Origin: Ruminococcus sp.
Lineage (GTDB): Bacteria; Bacillota; Clostridia; Oscillospirales; Ruminococcaceae
Direction of reading: 5' to 3'
NCBI GenBank assembly: GCA_017961625.1
Contig: JAGCWY010000054.1
Location: 1 to 10,150, forward strand
Length of the DNA stretch: 10,150 nucleotides
Each line of letters starts with the position of its first letter. Within the stretch, counting starts at the first letter, position 1. The translations under genes and the position numbers were made by a program. Under the pieces are notes generated by a model. The model did not search any database and had not been told where the DNA came from. It saw only the letters and a program-made list of their open reading frames with translations. Below are positions 1-6,634 of this stretch, one piece after another.

Positions 1-1
1 A

Positions 2-799
2 AAGCTGATACCCGACTCCAAAGAAAAAGAAGCAGAAGTGCTTCTCGACAAGCGTCTGCTTGCCAACCCGCCGCTCGCTGCTTCTCAGTGCAGAGAACGA
101 ACCAAAGAAATGGCAGTTATCGCAAAGGAAGCACTGCATGAAGCATTGTCAGCGATGTTCACTTATACGCAGAAGGGTGTTCTGAGCGTAGAGGAGAAGG
201 AGCAGAAACTCGATGTCATGGAAGATCAGCTTTCCGACTTTCTGCTGGAACTTTCTTCGCACAGCCTGACTGATGAAGACAGCCGTACTGTTACCGAACT
301 GCTTCACAGCATCAGCGATTTTGAGCGTATCAGCGACCACGCTATCAATATGATCGAGATCGGTGCTGAAATGAATCAGAACAATCAGTGCTTCTCCGAC
401 AGTGCGAGAGCCGATTTCGCTACGCTGTTTGCAGCTCTTACAGAAATCTCTGAGATCACCGTCAAGGCTTTTTCCGAGCAGGATACCGGTATCGCTATGA
501 CCGTTGAACCGTTGGAGGAAGTCATCGACGACCTGACAGCCACGATACGTGACAAGCATATCTCCAGACTTCGTACAGGCGAATGCAGTCCGGAACTTGG
601 TGTATACCTTTCCGATCTGCTCATCAACTGCGAGAGAGTGTCCGACCATTGTTCCAATATTGCTGTAGCCATTATCGAGATAGGACAGGCAAAGCTCCTC
701 AGCCATGAGTATATGACTGCTCTGAAAGCTGAAAGAACACCACAGTTTATTGAAAGCTATACGGCTTATGGGCAGAAGTACAGACTGTCAGCGGACTGA
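2..799 (+). CDS. Na+/phosphate cotransporter, PhoU-like C-terminal part (5' end outside window)
   Basis: The frame is open to the left edge, so this is the 3' part of a longer gene; the in-frame GTG at 38 is not a convincing start. The visible residues begin KLIPDSKEKE and form an all-helical PhoU-like tail. It has two repeats carrying the family's signature helices, SDFERISDHAINM near the middle and INCERVSDHCSNI near the end. In NptA/YjbB-type Na/Pi cotransporters this cytoplasmic tail follows two membrane repeats, and the protein imports phosphate with sodium. The membrane part is not seen here. A free-standing PhoU is less likely, because the upstream residues read on without a start and resemble the linker of the fused form. 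A strong terminator follows 17 bp after the stop codon, so this gene ends its own transcription unit. Its codon use is more GC-rich than the modules further right, and it may be resident chromosome rather than cargo. Confidence 0.85.
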   Translation, partial: KLIPDSKEKEAEVLLDKRLLANPPLAASQCRERTKEMAVIAKEALHEALSAMFTYTQKGVLSVEEKEQKLDVMEDQLSDFLLELSSHSLTDEDSRTVTELLHSISDFERISDHAINMIEIGAEMNQNNQCFSDSARADFATLFAALTEISEITVKAFSEQDTGIAMTVEPLEEVIDDLTATIRDKHISRLRTGECSPELGVYLSDLLINCERVSDHCSNIAVAIIEIGQAKLLSHEYMTALKAERTPQFIESYTAYGQKYRLSAD

Positions 800-815
800 T
801 AGTACTAACATCAGA

Positions 816-860
816 AAAACAGACAGATACCTCAATATGAAGTATCTGTCTGTTTTGTTA
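816..860 (+). terminator. Intrinsic terminator after the Na/Pi cotransporter gene
   Basis: A perfect 15-bp stem (816-830 with 842-856) around an 11-nt loop ends in TGTTTTGTTAT. The A-rich left arm makes it potentially bidirectional, but only the plus-strand gene ends here. Confidence 0.85.
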
Positions 861-1045
861 TAGCCTGCTGTAAATGTTCTTGCTTATTGTTGGTGGAATA
901 AAACATCTATATCAGCGCAGATTTTTGATAAGCTGCATTTTCTGATGCACGATGTGGAGATACTGATAGATTGAATAATCATCCCATCTGTTGATGAAAC
1001 AATAATCACTGGTGGAGGGGATTTTTACGTATATACGGAAAATGG

Positions 1046-1074
1046 TTGCTTTTTCGTCGGGTTCATGGTATAAT
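1046..1074 (+). promoter_or_regulatory. Sigma-A promoter with extended -10 for the methyltransferase gene
   Basis: TTGCTT (1046-1051) and TATAAT (1069-1074) are separated by 17 bp, with TGG immediately before the -10 giving an extended -10 (TGn). Transcription would begin near 1081, leaving a leader of about 58 nt. The stretch 861-1045 upstream holds no gene that I can support. Confidence 0.75.
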
Positions 1075-1088
1075 CAATGAAAAGGATC

Positions 1089-1105
1089 GGGCAGTTTGAC
1101 TGCCC
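1089..1105 (+). promoter_or_regulatory. 5'-leader stem-loop of the methyltransferase mRNA
   Basis: GGGCAGT-TTG-ACTGCCC forms a perfect 7-bp stem with a 3-nt loop. It lies just after the predicted transcription start and well before the ribosome site, with no T-tract, so it is more likely an mRNA 5' stabiliser or protein-binding hairpin than a terminator. Confidence 0.45.
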
Positions 1106-1138
1106 TTCAAACAGGAATTTGCAGAGGAGAATCATTGC

Positions 1139-1924
1139 GTGAATGAAGTAAATAAAACACTGTATATCCCGCTGTACGGAAAATCGAAGCTGAGTCAACA
1201 GGGCATTATTCTGAATGATCCCTCTGCCGAGAAGATATGGAAAGAAGAATCATTTCCGATTCGCGGTAAGTCGAGGTCAAAATGGCTGGCTTACAATCTG
1301 GCTATGAGAGCCCGCGTTTTTGACGAGTGGACAGACAGTATGCTGCTACATAACAAAGAAACGTTAGTGATTCATATTGGATGTGGGCTTGACAGCCGTT
1401 GCATGAGGATAAAAAACAATTGTGCGGAATGGGTAGACTGCGACCTTCCGGACGTTATAGAGATTCGCAAAAAGCATTTTCAGGAAAATGAAAGATACCA
1501 TATGATGGCTTTGGATGCTTCGAGACCTGAGCAGATTGGATTGCTTCCAGACTGCTATACAGCCATTGTTGTCCTTGAGGGACTTAGTATGTATCTTACC
1601 AACAGCCAAGTGCGGGGGTTATTACAAGCACTTGATGAAAAGTATCAAGAGCTTCATATCCTGATGGATGTTTATACTGAATTCGGAGTCAGGGCATCCA
1701 AGTATAAAAACCCGGTAAATGACGTTGGAGTCACTGAACTGTATGGGATAGATGATAGCGGGAGTATAATCAATGGTCTCCGGATCAAATTCGTGAAGGA
1801 GCATAGTTTTACCCCTGAAACGTTAGTCAATGAGCTTGCGCCGTTGGAAAGGTATTTCTTTAAGCTGCTGTTTACCGGAAAGATATACAGAAAGATATAC
1901 CGTTTGTATGAGCTTGAAGCATAA
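1139..1924 (+). CDS. Leucine-carboxyl-methyltransferase-like (PPM family) SAM-dependent O-methyltransferase
   Basis: The 261-residue protein begins at GTG 1139, chosen because AGAGGAG (1123-1129) sits 9 nt upstream and no ATG fits. The fold signals match the LCM/PPM family (PF04072), which includes polyketide-synthesis O-methyltransferases. They are a SAM-binding motif I VIHIGCGLDSR (residues 77-87), the acidic strand-2 motif VDCDLPDVIEIRK (99-111) and a post-motif EGLSMYL (147-153). The length fits the bacterial members (about 260-280 aa). These enzymes methylate carboxyl or hydroxyl groups of small molecules or proteins. The substrate cannot be told from sequence, and no biosynthetic gene cluster is alongside. 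The gene is monocistronic: it has its own extended -10 promoter upstream and module right end R1 about 80 bp downstream. It is probably cargo of the left-most module, E0, whose left border is not in view. Confidence 0.8.
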   Translation: MNEVNKTLYIPLYGKSKLSQQGIILNDPSAEKIWKEESFPIRGKSRSKWLAYNLAMRARVFDEWTDSMLLHNKETLVIHIGCGLDSRCMRIKNNCAEWVDCDLPDVIEIRKKHFQENERYHMMALDASRPEQIGLLPDCYTAIVVLEGLSMYLTNSQVRGLLQALDEKYQELHILMDVYTEFGVRASKYKNPVNDVGVTELYGIDDSGSIINGLRIKFVKEHSFTPETLVNELAPLERYFFKLLFTGKIYRKIYRLYELEA

Positions 1925-2000
1925 CTTCCGGTTTATAGAGCTAATGCCACACTCAAAAACATTCAAATCCCACTCTCAAACCTCTCGTTGCTTTGATACA

Positions 2001-2284
2001 AAAACAACAGCTCCCTCTCGTGAACTGAACTGGCTTCTTTTATTATCGTTATACTGCCTTTCGTCTTGTGTAAAATCAAAAGCTCGTCTTTGACAGACGA
2101 GCTTTGCATAGAATTAGAACAGCCTTTCAGGTTTATTCGTGTGATTTTTCGTGTGACTGACCCTGCATTTTCGTGTGATTTTATGCAGTTTCATTATCAC
2201 ACGCGCATTTTTGACTGCATTTGCATAGACAGCAGAAAAGCCTGTATTTAGCGTTTTTTGCTAAATACAGGCTTCTTTAAAAAA
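2001..2284. repeat. Module right end R1 (of module E0)
   Basis: This non-coding block shares its layout and much of its sequence with R2 and R4. From left to right it has a hairpin with AACAACAGCTCCCTC, a TATAAY-like block, CGTGTGA repeats, an inverted copy, a strong hairpin at 2238-2274 and then the att core. The CGTGTGAt/c units are at 2138, 2150 and 2172, with an inverted ATCACACG at 2196-2203. R1 is longer than R2 and R4 because it carries about 65 extra bases (about 2070-2135), including an 11-bp hairpin (2079-2089 with 2095-2105). The short open frames here have no recognisable protein character. Confidence 0.75.
2238..2274 (-). terminator. tRNA-proximal hairpin terminator in R1
   Basis: A 15-bp stem (AAGCCTGTATTTAGC pairing with 2260-2274) is followed on the minus strand by TTTTC. 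It lies directly beyond the tRNA 3' fragment. The stem differs from R2 and R4 by compensating changes (TTTAGC/GCTAAA against TTTCG/CGAAA), so the pairing is under selection. Confidence 0.7.
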
Positions 2285-2305
2285 GCGGACAGAGAGGGAT
2301 TCGAA
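2285..2305 (-). repeat. att core 1: tRNA-Ser 3'-end fragment
   Basis: These 21 bp are identical to 10040-10060 inside the intact tRNA-Ser gene, covering the discriminator base, acceptor 3' strand and the 3' half of the T-arm. Right of it the tRNA sequence stops and L1 begins. This is what a tyrosine-recombinase insertion at a tRNA 3' end leaves behind. Confidence 0.85.
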
Positions 2306-2620
2306 TATTTTTAAATAGCTATTTTGGCCTATTTATAGACTTTTATAATTTTCGTGTGGAATACTTGTGTGGAATAGAATTATTCTTATTGAAAGTTATT
2401 TCCTCTATAGTTATTTTCTTTCAATTATTGAATTATTAATTGTCTCCTCATATCTTACTTTAATACCATGATTAATTTTGAATTCCAACTATTACTTGCT
2501 CCTCTTCCCTTTCAATAGCGTATTTTTTTCATTGCATTACTTCAAAACTTTTAATGCAATGTATTTGAAACAGATGCTATATGTGTCAATAGGCCAAGGG
2601 CTATTGAAATAATATAGTCA
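2306..2620. repeat. Module left end L1
   Basis: AT-rich non-coding block conserved with L2 and, for the first 150 bp or so, with L3. Landmarks are TTTTATAATTTTCGTG, two GTGTGGAATA repeats at 2354 and 2367 (13 bp apart), GAATTATTCT, CTATAG, a palindrome TTCAATTATTGAA at 2420-2432, and further in CTTCCCTTTCAATA and an inverted repeat TCAATAG/CTATTGA near 2588-2611. The repeats resemble arm-type integrase or excisionase sites. From about 2620 to 2774 I see no gene or structure. Confidence 0.7.
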
Positions 2621-2774
2621 CATTATCTGATCGGATACAATTATCTGTTTGTTGCAGTGTGGCTTTCCTATTCCGCATTAATTGCACTCACAATAATTGA
2701 TCTTGATCTGATTCTCATGATCGTAACAAGTATCACTCGCTATTCCCGACATAAGCACCAAACGAATGAATAAA

Positions 2775-2828
2775 CAAAAAATCCCCCTCACCAAGCAGGA
2801 GCATTGCTTCCTGCCTGATGAGGGGGAT
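2775..2828 (-). terminator. Terminator of the MATE-kinase gene
   Basis: Read on the minus strand, ATCCCCCTCA pairs with TGAGGGGGAT around an inner GCAGGA/TCCTGC-type hairpin, followed by TTTTTTG. It begins 33 bp after the stop codon. A second copy lies upstream of the same gene at 4884-4939. Confidence 0.85.
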
Positions 2829-2861
2829 CATATTACTATATTCACTTTTCCACGCTGTTTG

Positions 2862-4811
2862 TTATGTCTGATTTGCGCTTTGTACGGCGCTGATAATCAT
2901 CTCAACGCTTTTCTCAATTCCGCAGGAGCTGTCAATCACAAGATCATAGTTTTCAGCTTCGCTCCACTGCATACCAGAGATATTGCGATAATACTCTGCT
3001 CTCGCCTTATCCGAGCGGCTGATATTTCGCACAGCCTCCTCCTGTGTATCGCCGTAGACCTCCCTCACGCGGCTGATACGGTATTGAAGCGGAGCATGAA
3101 CAAATACCCTGAAAACATTTTTATGATCCTTCAGCACATAATCAGCTGCACGTCCGACGATCACACAGCTTCCGTTTTCTGCTATGCGTTCGATGATTTT
3201 CTTCTGTGCAATGATCGCCTGACTGACGACTGTATTGCTGAGGTACAGATCGTGCATGATCTGAGGCGCGTTCTTGTTTAGGTCAGAAATGAATTCTCTG
3301 TCAAGACCGCTTTCCTGTGCTGCAAGTGCCGTCATTTCTTTATAATAGAACGGGATACCGAGCCGCTCTGCCACCAGTTTTCCGATCTGCTTACCTGACG
3401 AGCCGTGCTGTCTAGCGATTGTAATGATAACACCATCATGTGACGGCTGCAATACCGCTTTCGGCTGCGGCTTCGCCTCCGAATTGAGATAGGTATTCTT
3501 GAAGAATCGTCTTGTCATAAAGAATCCAATCAGCGACACCAGTCCATCTGTAACCGGATAGGTCAGCCAGAAATAATTCAGGCCGAATTTTGAAAACAGA
3601 TATCCCAGCGGTACAAATAGGAACACAGTCCGGATAATTGTAAGGAGCGAGCTTTTCAGACTTGCGCCGACTGCCTGAAACAGCACCGGATAGGTCAGGG
3701 AGATTGCCAGCGGAACAAAACTAAGTCCTATGATGCGGAATCCGATTTCACCGATACGTATTACCTCAGCGTCGGATGAAAAGAACTGCAGCATCGGTAC
3801 CGGAATCAGCTCGAAGCAAAGTCCTCCGAGAAACATCAGCAGACAGCCAAAGGCAAGTGCGGTGTTAAGCGTTTTCTTACAGCGCTGCATATTTCTTGCA
3901 GCATAGTTATAGCTGATAATCGGTACAATACAAGTCTGCATCGCCCCAAGCGGAATAAAGAAGAATGTCTGCCATTTATAATACAGACCGAGAACCGTGA
4001 CCGCCGCATCGGAAAATGTTGCAAGTATCAGGTTCAGTCCGAAAATGTAAAGGGTATATGCCGACTGCATCAGGATATTCGGCGTTCCGAGCCGGAATAT
4101 CTTAGCGATATCATGTGGGTGTTTTTTCAGCTTCGGCGGCATGTAAAATCCGCGTTTCATAACAATCAGAGCGGCAGCAATCTGTCCAATCACAGTTGCG
4201 ATTGCAGCGCCCATGATTCCAAGCCTTGGCAGACCGAGCATACCGAAGATCAGCAGCGGATCCAGTGCGATATTGATGACCGCGCCGACGATCTGCGCGA
4301 TCATCGGGAGCTTCATATTGCCCCGCGCCTGCAGTATTTTTGTCCAGATGCTTTCAAGAAACAGCCCGATGCTTAATACACATACAGTTCGTCCGTAGGT
4401 AATCACATTCGCTATGATTTCGGGTGAATCAGTCTGCATTCGTGCGTATGCCGGCATGATCATATAGCAGATACCGGCAAACAATGCCCAAAGAACAACG
4501 GCAAGCGGCGTGCCGACACCTGCATATTCATCGGCTTTTTCGCTTTGCCCGAGTCCCAGTTTTGAAGCCATGATAGTATTGATACCGACACCTGTGCCAA
4601 CCGCAAGTGCGATCATCAAAAGCTGCAAGGGATAAACGATAGAAAGTGCTGTCAGTCCGTTGTCTGAGTATTTTCCGACAAACACGCTGTCGATGATATT
4701 GTATAACGCCTGAATCAGCTGTGCCAGCATCACAGGCGGTGCAAGTCTGAAAAGAATTTTTCCGATTTTTTCTGTTCCGAAATAATCTGTTTTCTGTCTG
4801 ATCTGTTCCAT
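2862..4811 (-). CDS. MATE-family efflux transporter fused to a cytidylate-kinase-like domain
   Basis: The 649-residue fusion starts at ATG 4811, with GGAG 6 nt upstream; a TTG at 4823 would add four residues but is poorly placed. Residues 1 to about 436 form a MATE transporter of the clostridial NorM/DinF-like type. It has about 12 hydrophobic segments and family motifs such as LAPPVMLAQLIQALYNIIDSVFVG and ILQARGN, and would export drugs or metabolites with Na+ or H+. After a Pro/Lys-rich linker, residues 460-645 form a cytidylate-kinase-like domain (PF13189 type): VIITIARQHGSSGKQIGK (P-loop), LGIPFYYKEM, CVIVGRAADYVL and a basic RISR/RSDKARAEYY lid region. That domain would lie in the cytoplasm. 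MATE proteins are normally about 450 aa, so the tail is a true addition, in frame without a frameshift. The kinase substrate is unknown. The gene is alone, with its own promoter and terminator. Confidence 0.88.
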   Translation of the reverse strand: MEQIRQKTDYFGTEKIGKILFRLAPPVMLAQLIQALYNIIDSVFVGKYSDNGLTALSIVYPLQLLMIALAVGTGVGINTIMASKLGLGQSEKADEYAGVGTPLAVVLWALFAGICYMIMPAYARMQTDSPEIIANVITYGRTVCVLSIGLFLESIWTKILQARGNMKLPMIAQIVGAVINIALDPLLIFGMLGLPRLGIMGAAIATVIGQIAAALIVMKRGFYMPPKLKKHPHDIAKIFRLGTPNILMQSAYTLYIFGLNLILATFSDAAVTVLGLYYKWQTFFFIPLGAMQTCIVPIISYNYAARNMQRCKKTLNTALAFGCLLMFLGGLCFELIPVPMLQFFSSDAEVIRIGEIGFRIIGLSFVPLAISLTYPVLFQAVGASLKSSLLTIIRTVFLFVPLGYLFSKFGLNYFWLTYPVTDGLVSLIGFFMTRRFFKNTYLNSEAKPQPKAVLQPSHDGVIITIARQHGSSGKQIGKLVAERLGIPFYYKEMTALAAQESGLDREFISDLNKNAPQIMHDLYLSNTVVSQAIIAQKKIIERIAENGSCVIVGRAADYVLKDHKNVFRVFVHAPLQYRISRVREVYGDTQEEAVRNISRSDKARAEYYRNISGMQWSEAENYDLVIDSSCGIEKSVEMIISAVQSANQT

Positions 4812-4843
4812 GCTATTCTCCAATCCATCTGTTTTCTTCCTCT

Positions 4844-4872
4844 ATTATACTGCATACTCTGTAAGATTGCAA
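4844..4872 (-). promoter_or_regulatory. Sigma-A promoter of the MATE-kinase gene
   Basis: On the minus strand, TTGCAA (4867-4872) and a perfect TATAAT (4844-4849) are separated by 17 bp. The -10 is 32 bp from the ATG, leaving a short leader with GGAG as ribosome site. Confidence 0.75.
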
Positions 4873-4883
4873 GAACGATAAAC

Positions 4884-4939
4884 TAAAATCCCCCTCACTG
4901 GGCAAGGAGCATCTCAGCTTCCTACCTGATGAGGGGGAT
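4884..4939 (-). terminator. Second copy of the terminator, upstream of the MATE-kinase gene
   Basis: Same outer stem (ATCCCCCTCA with TGAGGGGGAT) and inner AGGAAGC/GCTCCTT hairpin as at 2775-2828, followed on the minus strand by TTTTAG. It terminates the small gene remnant at 4945-5010 and shields the MATE promoter from read-through. Confidence 0.8.
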
Positions 4940-4944
4940 CATAT

Positions 4945-5016
4945 TCACTTTTCAATGCTGATCGTCACGCCGGATTTGAAACGGAACTCCATATAGTCGG
5001 AGTGGAAGCAATAAAT
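4945..5016 (-). pseudogene. 3' tail of an unidentified gene
   Basis: On the minus strand, from 5010 to the stop at 4945-4947, the frame reads CFHSDYMEFRFKSGVTISIEK; a stop lies just upstream at 5017-5019. It looks like the last strand-rich residues of a larger protein because its stop runs directly into a good terminator. The final codons (S-I-E-K-stop) and 3' UTR are duplicated after the MATE gene (S-V-E-K-stop near 2842-2856). It is too short to identify. A recombinase C-terminus is conceivable but unproven. Confidence 0.35.
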
Positions 5017-5023
5017 TTATTAC

Positions 5024-5055
5024 TAAAAAAAACAACAGCTCCCTCTCGGGAGCTG
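5024..5055 (-). terminator. Intrinsic terminator at the inner edge of R2
   Basis: On the minus strand, CAGCTCCC-GAGA-GGGAGCTG is followed by TTGTTTTTTTT: a perfect 8-bp stem with a T-tract. A TATAAT block lies about 20 bp upstream on the same strand, but I see no good -35. It separates module ends from cargo. Confidence 0.75.
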
Positions 5056-5233
5056 GCTTCTTTCATAACATTATATCGCCTTTTCTTCGTGTGAATTTCG
5101 TGTGAATTCGTGTGAAAAATGCCTGTTTTTTCTTCACACGAGACTGCAAAAATGCATTTAAAACTGTTTTCTACAGGCATGAGAAAAGCCTGTATTTCGG
5201 TATTTTCCTCGAAATACAGGCTTCTTTTAAAAA
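5025..5233. repeat. Module right end R2 (of module E1)
   Basis: Aligns over its whole length with R4 (9838-10039) and with the outer parts of R1. It has CGTGTGAA at 5088-5095, 5099-5106 and 5109-5116, that is spaced 11 and 10 bp and so on one DNA face. An inverted TTCACACG is at 5133-5140, then CTGCAAAAaTGCA-type symmetry and a hairpin at 5186-5223. The short open frames across it are not credible genes. Confidence 0.8.
5186..5223 (-). terminator. tRNA-proximal hairpin terminator in R2
   Basis: AAGCCTGTATTTCG (5186-5199) pairs with 5210-5223; the minus-strand transcript continues TTTTCTC. It sits 10 bp beyond the tRNA 3' fragment, and would have ended tRNA transcription when this end was next to the intact gene. 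Confidence 0.7.
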
Positions 5234-5254
5234 GCGGACAGAGAGGGATTCGAA
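5234..5254 (-). repeat. att core 2: tRNA-Ser 3'-end fragment
   Basis: The same 21 bp as in the intact tRNA-Ser gene, identical at every base, flanked by AAA on the left (no encoded CCA) and by L2 on the right. It is the shared border of E1 and E2. Confidence 0.85.
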
Positions 5255-5570
5255 TATTTGTAACGCACTGTTTTTTCCTATTTATAGCCTTTTATAATTT
5301 TCGTGTGGAATAAATGAGTGGAATAGAATTATTCTGATTGAAAATCATTTCTGCTATAGCTGCTCTCTTTCAATTATTGAAATATTGATAGTCCCTACAT
5401 ATACTGCTTAAATACTATAATAAATATGAAAAAACAGCATTAATTGACTCCCCTTCCCTTTCAATAAGGAATCGCTTTAATTAGCAATATTCCAAAGGTC
5501 AAAAAACAACTTATATGACATACTTTGGGGGTATGCCAATAGACCATAGTCTAATGCAACCCTTTAACTC
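5255..5570. repeat. Module left end L2
   Basis: AT-rich block matching L1 and L3, with CCTATTTATAGCCTTTTATA, GTGTGGAATA at 5303-5312, GAGTGGAATA at 5316-5325, the palindrome TTCAATTATTGAA at 5369-5381, CCTTCCCTTTCAATA near 5452 and a dyad CAATAGAC/GTCTAATG near 5537-5556. Matching elements lie in the same order and at similar spacing in L1, so the conserved end is about 300 bp long. Confidence 0.7.
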
Positions 5571-5621
5571 TATTCAAAATAAATCCAATACGCTGGTACT
5601 CTCTGCAAATATAAAATCATA

Positions 5622-5930
5622 TTGAGCAACAATAGCATTGTTGTAGAAAAACTGCTTCCCATTACTGCAAATGGGTTACACTTTAAGAGCTGCTACTATA
5701 AGTCTCTTGAGCTTGCTAAGGAATATGATATTCATACCATTGCTTTTCCTGCAATATCTACAGGAGCATACGGATATCCAATAAATGAAGCAGCTGTAAT
5801 AGCGCTGTCAACAATAGCTACATGGCTTTCTGAAAATTCTGATTATGGTATGGCAGTTATTATGTCATGCTATGATCAGAAAATGCTTGACAGCTATCAG
5901 CGCGTACTTGATGATGTACATCATAAATGA
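5622..5930 (+). pseudogene. C-terminal half of a macro-domain (ADP-ribose-binding) protein, 5'-truncated
   Basis: The frame contains the second half of a macro domain: CYYKSLELAKEYDIHTIAFP followed by AISTGAYGYPINEAAVIALSTIATWL. This corresponds to the typical CY..SL.LA......SIAFP.ISTG.YGYP segment, including the phosphate-binding ISTGAYGYP loop. The N-terminal half, which should hold the G-D-I/T and IVNAAN...GGGV motifs that bind and hydrolyse ADP-ribose, is absent. The in-frame TTG at 5622 has no ribosome site and is not a real start. Homology begins near 5640, close to the inner edge of L2, so the break probably arose when that module end was joined on. It should be non-functional as an ADP-ribosyl hydrolase. 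A terminator hairpin follows at 5996. Confidence 0.75.
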
Positions 5931-5995
5931 TATCGATATTGGCCAAGATATAAAGATGACCTCCCCGTAAGGGCTGCGCTGATATAGAAGTTTTT

Positions 5996-6042
5996 CGCCA
6001 TAGTATTTCTGATGCACGGTCAGAAGTACTATGGCGTTTCTA
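5996..6042 (+). terminator. Terminator between macro-domain remnant and the two-gene operon
   Basis: CGCCATAGTA (from 5996) pairs with TACTATGGCG (to 6036), extended by TCTGA/TCAGA pairing around a short loop, then TTTCTATT. The T-run is short, but the stem is very stable. Confidence 0.6.
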
Positions 6043-6071
6043 TTGACAGTGCATCAATGTCATGATATAAT
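6043..6071 (+). promoter_or_regulatory. Perfect consensus sigma-A promoter for the two-gene operon
   Basis: TTGACA (6043-6048), 17 bp, TATAAT (6066-6071), with TG one base before the -10 (extended -10). Every consensus position matches. The ribosome site GAGGAGGTG (6096-6104) follows. Such a promoter predicts strong expression unless a repressor acts on it; no obvious operator is seen. Confidence 0.85.
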
Positions 6072-6109
6072 TGTTAATATCATTAATCGGAATCTGAGGA
6101 GGTGCAGTT

Positions 6110-6631
6110 ATGGATTATGAGCTGTTTGTTCAAAAGGCAAATGAGAGCATCAGAAACAGCATTATTACTATGAACGAAAAAACGTCTAAATACGGACTTT
6201 CATTATCTCAGGAAGATGTATCGGCTATTCTTGCGGCACGAAAGGATACTTTTGTTGAAGAAAGCAGAATTGAGCTGGGCAGAAGCATTCTTCCGAAGCT
6301 GATTGAAACATTCTGCGACTCTCCTTATATTTCGCAGAATAATTACAGGGACTCGATCATTAGATTACAGGATATTTTCTTTCATTATAAAAATGAAACC
6401 GAGGATGAATTGTCCGATGATGAGCTTCTCACGATCATGCGTGAACAGTTTGATGAAAGCTGCTTCGGAAGTTTCGATCTGTTGGAAGGTACGATTCTTG
6501 AGCTGTTTGCAGAGGCTGTCCGCAGAGGCTACAGAGGTTATATTGCATCTCAGGGCAAGGGGGAGCAGATCGTTTCCTATTGGGACAGAGCAGCTTTCTA
6601 TGAAGCATTTCAGGAACTCCTGGAGGAGTAA
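6110..6631 (+). CDS. Conserved protein of unknown function, DUF6323-like
   Basis: This 173-residue soluble, acidic protein starts at ATG 6110, with AGGAGG 7 nt upstream. It has no signal peptide or membrane segment and looks mainly helical. Recognisable stretches are NEKTSKYGLSLSQEDVSAIL (residues 22-41), ELGRSILPKLIETFCDSPYI (55-74), FFHYKNETEDELSDDELL (89-106) and CFGSFDLLEGTILE (117-130). From memory these resemble the clostridial family DUF6323, usually found next to a DUF6179 gene as here; a profile search would be needed to confirm this. No catalytic motif is apparent. It forms an operon with the next gene: 3 bp lie between its stop codon and the next ATG, and its own last codons supply the next ribosome site. 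It is probably a partner of that protein. Confidence 0.75.
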   Translation: MDYELFVQKANESIRNSIITMNEKTSKYGLSLSQEDVSAILAARKDTFVEESRIELGRSILPKLIETFCDSPYISQNNYRDSIIRLQDIFFHYKNETEDELSDDELLTIMREQFDESCFGSFDLLEGTILELFAEAVRRGYRGYIASQGKGEQIVSYWDRAAFYEAFQELLEE

Positions 6632-6634
6632 TTG

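Larger units (their letters stand above)
2285..5254. mobile_element. Module E1, tRNA-Ser-inserted non-autonomous element
   Basis: About 2.95 kb is bounded by two direct copies of the tRNA-Ser 3' fragment. Inside are left end L1, one cargo gene (MATE-kinase fusion, minus strand) and right end R2. No integrase, replication or packaging gene is present. A 22-codon gene tail next to R2 (4945-5010) could be all that is left of a lost gene. The structure matches what is called a cis-mobilisable element (att sites plus cargo, mobilised by an enzyme from elsewhere); mobility itself is inferred. Confidence 0.7.

Noticed and set aside
2766..3281. 171-codon plus-strand open frame
   Set aside because: It overlaps the kinase domain of the minus-strand fusion gene almost completely and has no family resemblance; it is the antisense shadow of a well-supported gene.
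4945..5016. Naming the 22-codon tail an integrase or recombinase remnant
   Set aside because: Its position beside the module end makes this tempting, but so few residues cannot identify a family.
5060..5085. Promoter in right ends (TATAAT/TATAAC block on the minus strand)
   Set aside because: The block is conserved in R1, R2 and R4, but there is no -35 at proper spacing and it would run into a terminator after about 20 bp in R2. It is kept only as part of the repeat.
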